DNA from: Psococerastis gibbosa
Lineage: Eukaryota > Arthropoda > Insecta > Psocodea > Psocidae
DNA length: 64,000 nucleotides
Direction of reading: 5' to 3'
Assembly: GCA_963971405.1 (NCBI GenBank)
Contig: OZ020486.1
Location: forward strand, 2,108,001 to 2,172,000
Position numbers and translations under genes: made by a program. The notes under the pieces were generated by a model. That model saw nothing but the letters and a program-made list of their open reading frames with translations. It had not been told where the DNA came from and did not search any database. The first letter of the stretch is position 1, and every line of letters starts with the position of its first letter. Shown here piece after piece: positions 36,106 through 46,707 of this stretch.

Positions 36106-37173
36106 TAAATAATCAATGGCATGGAGGCATTTTCTCATAGATTTTTATGTAAATACAGTATATGCTGTCTAGCTAGTATGTTAGCTAAAGGCGATCTGCC
36201 TTCTCAGTCCTTTTATCTTCCCTTGCATTATTACATGCTGAAGGCGATACTTTTTGCTCCTCACACGACCGAATTATGTTGGTTTCCGTTTCTTAACCGT
36301 CAGCACCAACTCGACTTGTGCACCCTCGGCTCCAAGAACCTCAACAGGCGTTCTAAAACTGTGCCCAATCTGTATCAGTCGCCAAGAGTTTTTTTACGAG
36401 GGAGAACCGATTGACATATATGCTTCCCACATTTTTTTAAAATTTCAGCCACGCTTTCACGCTTTCAGAGCACGCTTTGCCATGCCATGACGGGATTTGT
36501 TGTTATTTGGACGTATCCAAATCGATTGAACACGTAGGAGGTGGCTACAGCAATTTGAAAAGAATATCTTTGGGGGGAACCCTATATTACATCATAAACT
36601 GTGTAAAAGGTAAGCCTATAACTCTTGTGGCGGCCAAATCCGCAGAATAGGCAATGACGAGGAACTTCTTTTATATTTACTAGCCTAAATGCCCAGTGAT
36701 AGCTTTACAGTCAATTTCTCTTGTGATTATTATTTTTATTTTAAGAACATAAGCCGGCTCTCACAGTTGTATATGCGAAGGCAAACGTGATATATAACAT
36801 TTTTAAAAATTAAGCAATGTAGCCTGTCTTTATTCACTAACCGGGATGTTCTCTTAAACCTTGGGAAATCCAGTTCACTACGATATACTGTCTATAATTT
36901 ATTGTACACTAATAAAAGAGTCGTAAAAACCGTTATTTGAGATTCCTGAGAATAATTTACATATATTTTAATTATAGTTTGTAAACGTATTCCGGCAACA
37001 CAAGTTCTAGGAATTTAGGGTCGGGATAACCACTATGTATGTATTTAATTATTTTGTATGTTTTTACAAATAAATATTCAATTCTGGTCTAATTCCTACC
37101 GTACCAACTTTTTGAAATCTCGAAATCAACATTTTCGTCCATCGCAGAGCTATCCTCACTAACGTATAAATAA
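36106..37173. other. Unassigned stretch
   Basis: Nothing recognised apart from short frames without domains. Confidence 0.4.
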
Positions 37174-37443
37174 GGCGGCTATTCCATTTGCTTCACTAAA
37201 ATTCACTTGTGTTTTGAGATTGTTTATTTGTTTTATTTTAAGGAGACTATTATGTAGATACTGAACTTATCTATTACAAATTAAGTTACAATATTATTAA
37301 TGATGTCTGCTACCATATTGTAATTTAACGTATAATAAATAAGTTAAGTATCTACATAATAGTCTCCTTAAAATAAAATAAACAAAAAATCTCAAAACAC
37401 AAGTGAATTTTAGTGAAGCAAATTTGCCGGTGGAATAGTCGCC
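37174..37443. mobile_element. M1-family fold-back MITE, copy c
   Basis: Ends GGCGGCTATTCCA and TGGAATAGTCGCC. Arms of about 100 bp share GCTTCACTAAAATTCACTTG, GTGTTTTGAGATT and GGAGACTATTATGTAGATAC in inverted order. The centre has GATGTCTGCTACCA, a partial match to the M1 motif. TAA lies outside both ends. Its interior is unlike copies a, b and e. Confidence 0.85.
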
Positions 37444-38000
37444 TAATAATAAGAAAGTAAAAATTTTAACGAAGGCAGATAGGGTAATGGTCATGTCGTT
37501 ATTCATCAATTGAAATGAAAGGAACAACAGCTTAACATTAGTTGATAATTTCTCCGTTAGATGGCGCACCATGTCCCGTCAGCACTCAATGGGAACGTCC
37601 AGGTGCGGGTTTCATGTCAATCTTGTTCGCACAATGGCAAATTTTTTATGTGTTTCAGCTATATTTATCGTCCTTTAGTCCTTTCCAATCATTACTTGGC
37701 GCTCGCTCTTTTGATGTAATTTTAACGCCTTTCCAGTTGTTCCCATTTCGTTCCTATTGCTTTGTCTTATTACCTTTGACCGGCAGAGTCCCACTGATAA
37801 AGCTGTGGACCGGTAGGAGGTTCGGTAGTCAAAATCAAAAAAATCGTTTATGACCTGGCCTGGGTCCACAAAACCCATAGACTTTCACAACGCGGCTGCC
37901 AGTAACGTTCCTGACCCCAAATGGAGGATAAAACAAAAAAACAACTGGTTGTTATGATAAGTACAACTTTAAAAATCCTACTAAATTCTGATTTAGGCCT
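37444..38000. other. Unassigned stretch
   Basis: Nothing recognised. Confidence 0.4.
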
Positions 38001-38856
38001 AAAGAACCGGTCCGAGTTTACTCGAACATGCTTTCCAATTTATCAATTAGTAGATGGAGAAAATGAGTAATGTCATGGTGAATAATTTTCCTATGGTTAA
38101 ATTTCGGATATCTCGGGGGGGTTGTCCACCTGACGTCACTGGAGGTGAGGTAAATTATAGATAGGTCAGACCAACACATTACCACACAGTAATTATGACA
38201 GGGCATGCAATGCATTTGAGCGTGAATTTTCTATCATTTTTTTAAAAAAACGTTTTTGCACAAAACCAAATAATTTTTGGGAACGCAACCTGTCCGGTTT
38301 CGTTACTCAATTTAACACCTAAAACATGCCTGAAGGTAGAAATCAGCGATAGAAAGGATCTGCTGAAAAATTACTTTTTAGCAATTGATCATGTAAAATG
38401 AGTTATTTTAATTTTTTTACCCCCAGAAGCAAACTATCAAGAGGCTAGCGACCTCCCCGCATTTTATCAACATTAATAACAACTACAATATATGTGAATT
38501 TAAAATAAATCGTTGGAGCCGTTTTTGGGAAATAATTTTTTTTTTTAGGTTTTTTTAGTTTTTTGAGAACAAACCCCCCCCCCCCCCAAATTGAGTTAGC
38601 CCAAAATAAAAAGAAATGATCCCGAGGTATGATGTTTGTGAACCTCCATGCCGAATTTCATCAAAATCGACCGAGTAGTTTGCCCGGAAATCGACGCACA
38701 GACAGACAGGATACAGAGCGACAGACAGACATTTTGTAAAAACCACTTTTTTGGGTTCCTGGGACCTCAAAACGTGTAAATCCGTTGAAATCTCGGAATC
38801 GAAAATTTAGATCATCGCAAAGCTTTCCTTATACTACGTATAAATTGGAAAGCAAT
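38001..38856 (-). mobile_element. M2 element, full-length copy
   Basis: Minus orientation. The AAAGAACCGGTCCGAGTTTA tail is at the left and TATAAATTGGAAAGCAAT at the right, with both GCTTTCCAATTTAT ends present. All internal M2 blocks are found. Compared with the copy at 12442 it has about 70 extra bases near 38118-38195 and a long C run at 38574-38587. Confidence 0.85.
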
Positions 38857-39743
38857 AACTGTTCACTGTGTCAGCTATTGCCTGAATGCTTAACCGAGGG
38901 TCTGAACTCAGCACACGCTGGACGTTTTCATCAGTCCGAGCTGTTGTTGATGGCTTCGTCAGTGACCTCCTCTTATGCTTCTTATATGCTTACCTCCTTC
39001 CTATTCCACCCTCCACATGGAGATATCGAAATAAATTCTTCCTTAAAGGCTTCTTGAAGCATTTGATAAGTTTCTGTTGTATTTTTCCAAGCCAAACACT
39101 AAATTTGAACGCTCCATATCGCGCCGTGACACAATCGAAAAACAGACGTCCTACTGCTGGGAGCAAACTAAAACCGGGGGTGTCTGTAGGGCCCCCCACC
39201 ACATTATCCGACTGGACTGGACGGATAGTCGCGTCACAAAAAAAACCTATGCACATTACATTCATAACGCACTCTATATGTGCCAATATGTTGCTCTAAA
39301 GCCAAATGAAACTGTTCCTGCGAAATTACTGCTTTGATAAAAATAGTTACATAGTAAATCGATACAGAAGTTAAGTCTACTTGTTATAATTGTGCGATTT
39401 TCTCTATTTACGTTTTGTGTATGAATCAAGGCGACTGTCACATGAAATTAATTGGAGCTGGTCACGGTATCACCACCAGCACTTGCTTAAGACCTATCGC
39501 ATCATCCATCATGGCTCAGCACTCTCAGCACTGACTAATAATTAACATTTACTATGAGTAATATTGATTAGTTCGGAGCATCGCATTGAAGTGACATTGC
39601 GTCATTCTTCTCCTTCTCGAAAAAATGCGGCAGCTTGGTATGAGGGATTTGAATATTGGCGGGGCACCGCCATCAGAGAACGAACCCAAGATGGAGGAAT
39701 ATGGTGTCAGCAGTCAGATACGAACCCACGCCCTCCGAGAATT
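38857..39743. other. Unassigned stretch
   Basis: A 137-codon frame at 38886-39299 and overlapping frames on both strands show no domain. Nothing recognised. Confidence 0.4.
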
Positions 39744-39893
39744 TGATGGTAATATGGTAGTGTGTTTGTACTTGTGAGAGTCTCTGCACAGCATCATGCG
39801 ATAGGAGAGGTGACGCAACTGAACACTGGTAGGTAGGTACCGTAAAATTTATTAAATTCTGTGTATATGCGATTAAACCTTCTTAAAAAAGAA
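39744..39893 (+). mobile_element. SINE3 copy, diverged
   Basis: TATGGTAGTGTGTTTGTACT, GAGAGTCTCTGCACA, GCGATAGGAGAGG and a TGTGTATATGCGATTAAACC end followed by A-rich sequence. Confidence 0.7.
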
Positions 39894-40360
39894 CTCATGA
39901 AAGGGGATCATCTACCAGTCCCTCAACCCTCAATATGGGCTGTCATGCCGATCCAGATAGCAGAATGGAAGAATATCAAAATACACGGAAGAACCTAATC
40001 TATCCTTATCCCTACCATCGGAGGAAGACTCGAACTCAGTTCACCCGGGTGGTAGACGCTCGTACTGACCCTGCTGTTGACTGTTGCTGTCAGAGCCAGC
40101 CAGGTCAGGCGAGGAACCCGAACGTGTGTAAATCACCCGTACGCCTATTACGTCAATGTTAATCATGTCTAAGCTTGTCAATCGCCACATGTAGTTGGTG
40201 TGAGCTGACATTGACGACGTGTCAAACTTCATGCGGCAACACCAATAATATTGAATCGGCTTTGGTGGCAAGGTGGTAGCGTGCCTGCACTTGCACACCA
40301 TGTCTGAGACATGTTGTAACTCAACACGGGTATATAATATACTAACCTACACAGCCGACT

Positions 40361-40615
40361 ACAATGGATAGGACATGTGCACCGGATGCCGGACCACAGA
40401 CCCCCAAAGGCCGTGTGGGAAGCAATCCTCCGCGGAAGAAGACCAAGAGGAAGACCAAGGCGAGGATGGGCGGACCAGTTCCAGGAGGACCTCCTTCGAG
40501 TTGGCGTCGAGACAGCAGATTGGACAGCGGCTGCTGAGAATCGGCAAAATGGAGGGAAATCGTCAGAGCGGCCAAAAGTCCCCCTGGGCTGATCGCGCCT
40601 AATTAAGTCAAGTCA
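40361..40615 (+). pseudogene. 5'-truncated LINE insertion, ORF2 C-terminal tail
   Basis: A 71-codon frame (40377-40592) continues upstream and reads LQWIGHVHRMPD, then LRGRRPRGRPRRGWADQF and EDLLRVGVETADW. This basic GRPRxRW-type segment is well known at the C-terminus of several LINE ORF2 proteins. The insertion begins right after the target repeat ACACAGCCGACT and ends in AAGTCAAGTCA, apparently a short tandem tail. It is only about 255 bp long, so it is a heavily truncated copy that could never move by itself. A second LINE later inserted into its tail. Confidence 0.82.
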
Positions 40616-41347
40616 GACTCGCAGGCAGCGATTAAGGCTGTGGAGGCTATAAAGATCACATCAAAAATGGTGTGGCACTGCATCAACCTCCTAATAAAGG
40701 TGTGTCGGGAAAACTCAGTCTCGCTGATTTGGGTCCCGGCGCACTCGAACTTTGATGGGAATGAAAGAGCCGACGAGCTGGCTCGAAAAGGTGCAGAAAC
40801 GCCATTCATTGGTGCAGAACCTAAGTACGGGATGGCTTATTGCCAGGCCCGTACTTCTGTACAAAAATGGGTGCAGAGAAAAACTGCAGAGGAATGGAAG
40901 AAAGTCCCGGAAAGCAGATTTGCTAAGAAGGTTATTCCGGGTCCTAGTAAGAAGCTCACCGATCAGCTTCTCTCTTTAAGTAGAGAGCAAGCTAGAAGGG
41001 TGGTTGGCACGCTTACGGGCCACGGCCACTTCAACAAACACATGCATAGGGTTGGCGTGAAAAACGACAGTAGATGCAGACTGTGTGAAGTTGAAGAAGA
41101 AACAGCTGAACACATTCTCTTTGAATGTGAAGCGCTGGGACAAACTCGATACCAAACTCTTGGCCACCCTAGGTCTGAAGAGGAAACCATCCGATCTAAT
41201 CCCATCACAAAAACACTAGAATTTATCAAAAAGACTGGTGTTATAAGATGGGCGTAGGCGGCAAACGTGGAAGCAAAAGACCTTCTAGGTCGACGCTTAT
41301 AGGAACTCAAACGAGTAGGCCCCACGAAGGAAAAAAAAAAAAAAAAA
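40616..41347 (+). pseudogene. 5'-truncated RNase H-bearing LINE (LINE B), copy 1
   Basis: Reads from DSQAAIKAVEA (end of the RNase H DSQ motif) through LIWVPAHSNFDGNERADELA, GTLTGHGHFNKHMHRVGV and the zinc-knuckle-like CRLCEVEEETAEHILFEC to a stop at 41255-41257. A short 3' UTR and a poly-A run follow at 41331-41347. The frame is fully open over about 210 codons. The perfect direct repeat AAGTCAAGTCA flanks it (40605-40615 and 41346-41356), so the insertion is recent. The final RNase H aspartate (ERADELA) is present, but the reverse transcriptase and most of RNase H are missing. It is almost identical to 62548-63745. Confidence 0.92.
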
Positions 41348-41530
41348 GTCAAGTCACACAGCCGACTGAAGAAAGAAATTGGATACATTCCTTAAATTGT
41401 TTGTAAGCGACTAAACTTCTTTTTAAAAAGATTTGAAACTTAAAAAAAGCCCAACCAATCAGATTATTCAAATCATGGGCCCAACGGAGGAAGACTCGAA
41501 TATATAATAATATATAATATAATATATAGT

Positions 41531-41728
41531 ATCGACTTCGATGGCAAGATGGTAGCGTACTTGTACTTGTGCAAGCCTCTACATGCCATGGGATCGGAGA
41601 CGTGTCGTAACTCAGCACAAGTATAATTTACTCATTGAGGCGACTGAAGAGGTCAATCGGATACATTCATTAAAAATTGTTTGTATGCGATTAACCTTTT
41701 ATAAAAAAATAAAAATAAAATAAAAAAA
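41531..41728 (+). mobile_element. SINE3 copy, near full length
   Basis: ATCGACTTCGATGGCAAGAT, GGTAGCGTACTTGTACTTG, GGATCGGAGACGTGTCGTAA, GAGGCGACTGAAGAGG and TTTGTATGCGATTAACCTTT, then an (AAAAT)n-like tail. It lies just downstream of the nested SINE3/LINE locus. Confidence 0.85.
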
Positions 41729-42861
41729 ACATTGGGCTTCTTCGACATTTCTCAATGGATTTCTAAACGAAAAAGTCTCATTCCATTGCGTTATCAGGGG
41801 AAGACTCTTTTACACTTATTTGAATGTGAACACCTGTGTTTAAGCCAGCTATATTCTAGGACAGACGGATGAATTATGATTATTTGTATTGTTTCCGTAT
41901 GAATCTTTGCCCATTGGCAAACTGGTATACGTTCTCGATGACAACCTACACTCGCTACAAGCAATAATGGACAAGCTGAGAAAAGATTACCATTGAGGCA
42001 ATGAAACAGGCGAAAGCAAGTACAGTTACGAGTCACAAAAGCTATAAGAATACTGTTAATTATGGGCAACATGGTCATTCTACCTGAAATGATGAACAGA
42101 AATGTTTGATGGGGTAAAAAATATCAAAAAGTTTCAACCTTTACACTAAAAATGGAGAGTGCGATGCCGATGCTGGGTTTTTATCGGCAACCCCATCCAC
42201 TGCGTTGAATTATTCATTTTTCATAATTGAATTTTTACACCGACACCTTTAAAGCTTTCCTTATCAACAGTTTTCACACCGATAACGGTTTTCATTTTCT
42301 GTGCACCTGTACCGTACCTGTATTTTTAACACTAAAAATACAATTTATTTGGAGACAATTTTTTCGATTTAATTTTGGCTTTTATACTTTCTATTGCGGC
42401 AATTGTACTACAATTCTTTAAGCAAATTATTGCTTGCAAAATAATGTACGGTATTAAATTAAATAAATAAATAATAAAAAATAGCGTTTATAGCGAAACT
42501 ACTTAAAGGTTTCAAAATTAGCAGGGAGGGGTTGACATGGTCAAAAGTGGATTTAAAATGGAAATACATTGTGCCAACTTGTTTCTTCTTAGCTACGGCC
42601 TCAGAAATAAAGCTAGAGAAAGCCACAAGATCAGTTGGTAGGTAATCTAGAATTCTACAAACTGGGCAGACTTTTAAACACGTAGGCTACTTAGGTCATC
42701 AATTAGCCTTGGTTTGAAGAGGGAATCTTCTCTGATCTCAGAAAAGGGGGTAGGACTATAGAAAAATCTGAACAGAAAAATTATAAATTTTTATTGCTCC
42801 CACTTCCTGATAGGCTACAGGTACTGTAAGATAGGTATTAGGCATAAATTGACCTAAGCAA
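41729..42861. other. Unassigned stretch
   Basis: AT-rich, with nothing recognised. It could be intron sequence of the minus-strand gene whose exon is at 43312-43629. Confidence 0.4.
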
Positions 42862-42995
42862 AGAGTTTCTTTGTCTAGACAACAATGGTCTTCAGCTGGT
42901 CATCGTCTACAAATTTCAAATACTAATAGATCCTCCACTCATCAGTGTCGTTGTAAAAGCCTTGTCCAAAGAGGTCTAAGATCGTCTATAAGAAA
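42862..42995 (-). pseudogene. Third, most decayed relative of the exon at 43312-43629
   Basis: On the minus strand GATCTTAGACCTC, GGACAAGGCTTTTACAACGA and CACTGATGA align with GACAATCCTCGACCTC-GGGCAGGGCTCTTGCAGCGACAATGA of the intact exon in the same order. Stops interrupt all useful frames. The alignment was made by eye, so the homology is probable rather than certain. Confidence 0.45.
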
Positions 42996-43054
42996 TGTAC
43001 TGTTTCTGTTTTAGAAAATTAAAATATGCTGTATTGCTGTATGGTTGAAATTAC

Positions 43055-43302
43055 CTGAGTCCCTACTAGCAGAGCTGACCCTATACTTGTTCACCCTGGT
43101 CAGCAGGCATGGTCGTTTTGGAGGCATACGGGTTGCACAGAAAGCTCCATAATTTATTGGGTCATCATTGGAGCAGCAGCAATCCTGCTCGAGTTCGAAG
43201 ACAGATGGTTCTGCTTGACCGAGTTGACGTTCTTGAGGGCACCGACCCCAAATTCGAGGTTAGTCAGAGATATACTCGTAGGTTGAGTGGGGTTGGAGGT
43301 TT
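43055..43302 (-). pseudogene. Decayed tandem copy of the exon at 43312-43629
   Basis: In minus orientation this reads VGALKNVNSVKQNHLS, matching VGVLKNANSANKNHLS of the intact exon, and continues with colinear DNA similarity through AGCAGGATTGCTGCTGCTCC and CTGACCAGGGTGAAC. It ends at GGGACTCAG/GTAATTT, in the place of the intact exon's GGGACCCTTTG/GTAAGT donor. In-frame stops (a TAA in the middle and a TAG near the end) show it no longer encodes protein. The acceptor side is not recognisable. It lies directly behind the intact exon in the same orientation, as expected for an old tandem exon duplication. Confidence 0.6.
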
Positions 43303-43311
43303 TAAACTTAC

Positions 43312-43629
43312 CAAAGGGTCCCTCCTTCTGGCTCGCGGCGCTGCCCCTCCGTTCACCCTCGTCGACGGGCGTTGCCGTCTCGGGGACTGACAGGTTGGAC
43401 AGGAAGCTCCCCTTGTCGTCATTGTCGCTGCAAGAGCCCTGCCCGAGGTCGAGGATTGTCACAGACAGATGGTTCTTGTTGGCCGAGTTGGCGTTCTTGA
43501 GGACGCCGACAGGGTGCGCGTTGGCAGGCCGCTGCAAGAGTTCGGATTCCTCGGTCTCTTGGTCTGCCATGTTGCTTGGCACATGGCGTGCGCCGGGGTC
43601 TACAGCGGACCCCTGTGCTCTGTCCGATT
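43312..43629 (-). CDS. Internal exon of an unidentified minus-strand protein-coding gene
   Basis: A 318-nt, GC-rich, fully open segment stands out from the AT-rich surroundings. On the minus strand it is preceded by the pyrimidine-rich acceptor TTCTTTGTTTACAG and followed by the donor GTAAGTTT. Both introns interrupt a codon after its first base (phase 1), so the exon is symmetric and could be skipped or duplicated without a frameshift. The 106-codon product starts ESDRAQGSAVDPG and contains ETEESELLQRP, VGVLKNANSANKNHLSVTIL, SCSDNDDKG and ERRGSAASQKEGPFG. It is polar, acidic in parts and probably disordered, with no transmembrane segment or catalytic motif seen. I do not recognise the family. 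Flanking exons were not found in the window. Two decayed relatives follow in the downstream intron. Confidence 0.62.
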
Positions 43630-43741
43630 CTGTAAACAAAGAAGAGCCATTCTTTAAACTGGCCACAATATCCGTAGCCTCATTTCCTATGCGCCCATCG
43701 CTATGAAATATTCGCCCACCCTGAACAGCGGGCGCAATGTA

Positions 43742-43799
43742 GTTTTACACGCTAAAATATTCCTTTTCTTAGAAAATGGAACATTTTATCGCGTAAAAC
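43742..43799. repeat. Imperfect palindrome
   Basis: GTTTTACACGCTAAAATATT and its inverted counterpart ending GCGTAAAAC form a near-complete 58-bp fold-back with few mismatches. No function is evident. Confidence 0.6.
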
Positions 43800-44117
43800 G
43801 ACGCGTTTTCCACTGAATCTCAGTGCCGTTCTGCTTGGTAAAGTACAAAAGAAATACATCAACACAAAGGGGTAAATTCCTCTGGGTAAAATATAACCAG
43901 TAGTTAAAGCAAGGTTGTCGCAAGAGAGTGGTCAGCTGTTTTTCAAGTTAGAGGAAATTTTGTCTAGTTTCTATCCCCTTATACTATTGTATATCTCGTA
44001 CTGGAACATTGACCCCTCGTATTTAAATCCATATTAAGAATGGGCTAAGGAAATTGGGCACGCAAATTATCCGAGAGTGAAGCATAAAACAGTTTTCCAA
44101 GTTATCCAGTTATCCTA

Positions 44118-44835
44118 GCTGCGCCAGTCGGGAAGTTAGCTACGAACTATAATGGTGAAGTACATGAAATTCTGCTGGCTATGAGGAAAATAACAGAATT
44201 GCGATGGGAAAATAGAAAAGTCGTCGTCTTCGTTGACTCTCAGGCTGCCATCTCGTCGATTTCTAGCTACGAACCCAAGGAGGACTTTGATATTCTACAA
44301 TGCAGGAAAATCGTGAGCAATCTCATCCGCACTGGCTGCATCATTGTACTACAATGGATCCCTGGGCATGCTGATGTCCATGGAAATCAGGAAGCGGATA
44401 GACTCGCCAGAGAGGGAGCTGGTATGGAACAACCTGACAAACCCATGACCTTAAGTGACTTTAAGAGGCCTACCAAAGAATTCTTTAAGGTAAGTGCGGG
44501 ACAGCTCACAGGACTGACGCCGCTGGAAAAACATGGGAAAAACTAGTGCAGAAGAAAGACAGGCCAAGACAGAACCTACCCAGATACCAGTCAGTTGCGG
44601 AATTTAGGTTAACTACGGGTCATGACTACCTTCAGAAACATCTCCACCGTATAGGTGTAGCAGCGGAGCCTTTCTGCCCTTTATGCGACACCCGGGAAGA
44701 GATGGACGGAAATCATCTTAAGATGTGCTAGGCTCTTGTCAGTAGCAGAGGTTCACCAGATTATGTGTTGTATTGAGCTGCAAGAAATCTGATGGCGGAA
44801 GCCTAGTGCTATGATGTAATTAAAAAAAAAAAAAA
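44118..44835 (+). pseudogene. 5'-truncated LINE copy: RNase H and C-terminal knuckle, with poly-A
   Basis: The frame from about 44124 reads LATNYNGEVHEILLAM, then VVVFVDSQAAISSI and IVLQWIPGHADVHGNQEADR, the second half of a LINE RNase H domain. It includes the DSQ and final Asp (QEADRLA) positions but lacks the first catalytic Asp. A frame change near 44546 leads to EFRLTTGHDYLQKHLHRIGV and FCPLCDTREEMDGNHLKMC, the C-terminal zinc-knuckle-like module. An A14 tail at about 44822-44835 marks the 3' end. It is related to but clearly distinct from the LINE B copies. The copy is dead through truncation and frameshift. Confidence 0.87.
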
Positions 44836-45003
44836 GTTTTCCAACTACGCCGGAGAGCATCATCATCGTTTACGAGTACTTCAGCGAAAACATGGTCAGT
44901 ACCGCACAATGTAATGAGGTAAAGAAACCCTGCTATTGTATAAATATATATAAAAACAAAAAGGCTATAACGAGTTGTTTTTGTCAAAAATAATACATTT
45001 ATT

Positions 45004-45150
45004 ACCCGTTGGTATAGTTGGTAGGTTGCTCGTACTTGTGCGAGTCTCCATGCCATCGGAGAACTGTCGTAGGTATTACCTATATAGAGACAACTGAAGA
45101 GGTTATTCGGATACATTGAATTGTTTGTATGCGATTAACCTTTTATGTGT
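45004..45150 (+). mobile_element. SINE3 copy
   Basis: GGTATAGTTGGTAGGTTGCT, GTACTTGTGCGAGTCTCCAT, ACAACTGAAGAGG, TTCGGATACATTGAATTG and TTTGTATGCGATTAACCTTT. The middle is shortened. Confidence 0.8.
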
Positions 45151-46362
45151 ATAGAAAAGTAAAAGAGGAGGAAATCAGAGGAAATAGCCCCTAGGCCTGC
45201 ACAGACGTTTCCGTGGACAATCAATTACATAGGCTGAATAATTTACCACATCAGCCCTTTGTTGTTCTTTTATGAAAACAGCCTTGTGACCTAAAATGTC
45301 GGCATACATTTTGTAGACCGTATTATCGGCTTAAACGCTTAAGACTGGTGTCGTGGTTAATAATTAAAATGATATTAATATGCAGGCGAATTGCTGGTAG
45401 AGAACTTGACTTTACGAAAAAGGAAGGTCATTGTTTGATGTTGGAAAAGTTTTCTGCTGAGCCTTGGTTCACCCGTACCTATTGACAGAGCTGCCGGGCC
45501 ACAACATCAGAATGGAACAACTGTGAGATTATCCTGTGGCCTGATCCTCACTTTGGACATGGACAATCGTGACACGCTGGAAAATTCCTCATTGTAGGAA
45601 ATGGGTAGTTGTAAAACCACAGAGTCAACCTCAGAAGAATTCTGTGTCGGGCGTCAGGTGTGAAGCCGACCCCTCGACACTCCTCAGCATCAAAAATATT
45701 AGGAAGTGCCTTCTGAAATCGACTGTTTTTTGGTACCACCCAATTACCAACCCATTCACGCCATTTGTTCCCATGATAAATCGCCCGAGAATCGATGGGT
45801 TTCGAATCGTGCGTGCTGTATACCATAGGACATCTGGATGGTGAGACGGCAGTTTTTTTTTTTTTTTTAATTTTAAAGTAAAACTTCTTATGGGAGTGCT
45901 TTGAAATTCTGACCCGCAAACTTTTTATGAGGAAGAAAGCAGCGCCACTATCTTGCTTGTCGGGAGGCAACTTAGTGTTGCGGTTGTCCGCAAGGTGTCT
46001 CTATAGTCTCGCTTGTCATCGTTTATCGGTAACGAGTGAGACACACGCTTTTCTTGCTATCTTTCTTTCTAGTTGTCCATGGTTTCTACTTTCTATTCAT
46101 AAGTAATTGAAGAATTATTCAAATGCTTTGCTGTCATACAAAAGTTTCACTTCTTTTGTGTCTCTTTACGACATACCCTGTTTTTCTTTCTTTTATAATG
46201 CCCGTATTCTTGCGTCTTCCGGTTCTCTCGTCTTATAGCTAAAATATCATTGATTGTCGCCGTTTGATTTTAAGAAAAGGTAAGCAGTTTCTTGTAGGTT
46301 ATAATAATGTAAAAACAGACACCCATGCTCAAAGTCAAGTACCGTTCCAAAGTCCTGCTGGA
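45151..46362. other. Unassigned stretch with a domain-free minus-strand frame
   Basis: A 140-codon minus-strand frame at 45548-45970 shows no recognised domain. Part of it (about 45611-45650) resembles 50290-50335, so it is more likely repeat than gene. Poly-T at about 45852-45868. Confidence 0.4.
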
Positions 46363-46370
46363 TCTGCCAC

Positions 46371-46699
46371 CAGAGGCGTAAATTTTTAGAATGAGGGCGG
46401 GGGCAAAACGAATTAGACCTTGTGACGTCATCAGGCAGGATAAGGAAAAATTGGAAATATAAAAGCAAAATAGTAGGATTTTACGCATTTTAATAGTAGT
46501 AAAGTATAGCTGTAGATTTTACAAAGCTAATAAAGGAATGCTTATATTCATATTGCTGCAATGGGGCCAGGGGATCTCCATGTTCTCCATGAACCACGTC
46601 TTGTACTGCTCGAGGCTCGAGGCGAAGCCCCCCAAAAGGAGCTAGGGGGGGGGGGCAAGTAGTTGGACCGTGCCCCCCCCCCCCAACTTTACGCCCCTG
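46371..46699. mobile_element. hAT-type MITE, copy 2
   Basis: Same ends as 5576-5870 (CAGAGGCGTAAA and ACTTTACGCCCCTG) with a perfect 8-bp target duplication TCTGCCAC at 46363-46370 and 46700-46707. Internal blocks ACGTCATCAGGCAGGAT, TTTTACGCATTT, GAACCACGTCTT and the facing G and C runs are shared. This copy is 329 bp, with an extra GAGGCGAAGCCCCCC segment. Confidence 0.93.
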
Positions 46700-46707
46700 T
46701 CTGCCAC

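Larger units (their letters stand above)
40254..41435 (+). mobile_element. SINE3 copy carrying a nested LINE pair
   Basis: SINE3 head at 40254-40348 (GGCAAGGTGGTAGCGTGCCT, GTAACTCAACACG) and remaining 3' part at 41368-41435 (GAAGAAAGAAATTGGATACA, TTGTTTGTAAGCGACT, A-rich tail). The two parts are separated by 40361-41355 of LINE sequence. The duplicated target ACACAGCCGACT at 40349-40360 and 41356-41367 shows that the LINE inserted inside an existing SINE3. Confidence 0.83.

Noticed and set aside
38886-39299. 137-codon plus-strand frame
   Set aside because: No domain, overlapping frames of similar length on both strands, no splice or codon signature.
43109-43706. Plus-strand frames over the exon region (93 and 139 codons)
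   Set aside because: GC-rich antisense shadows; only the minus strand has matching acceptor, donor and the internal duplicate.
45548-45970. 140-codon minus-strand frame as a host gene
   Set aside because: No domain, contains a poly-Lys run from poly-A, and part resembles another place in the window (50290-50335).
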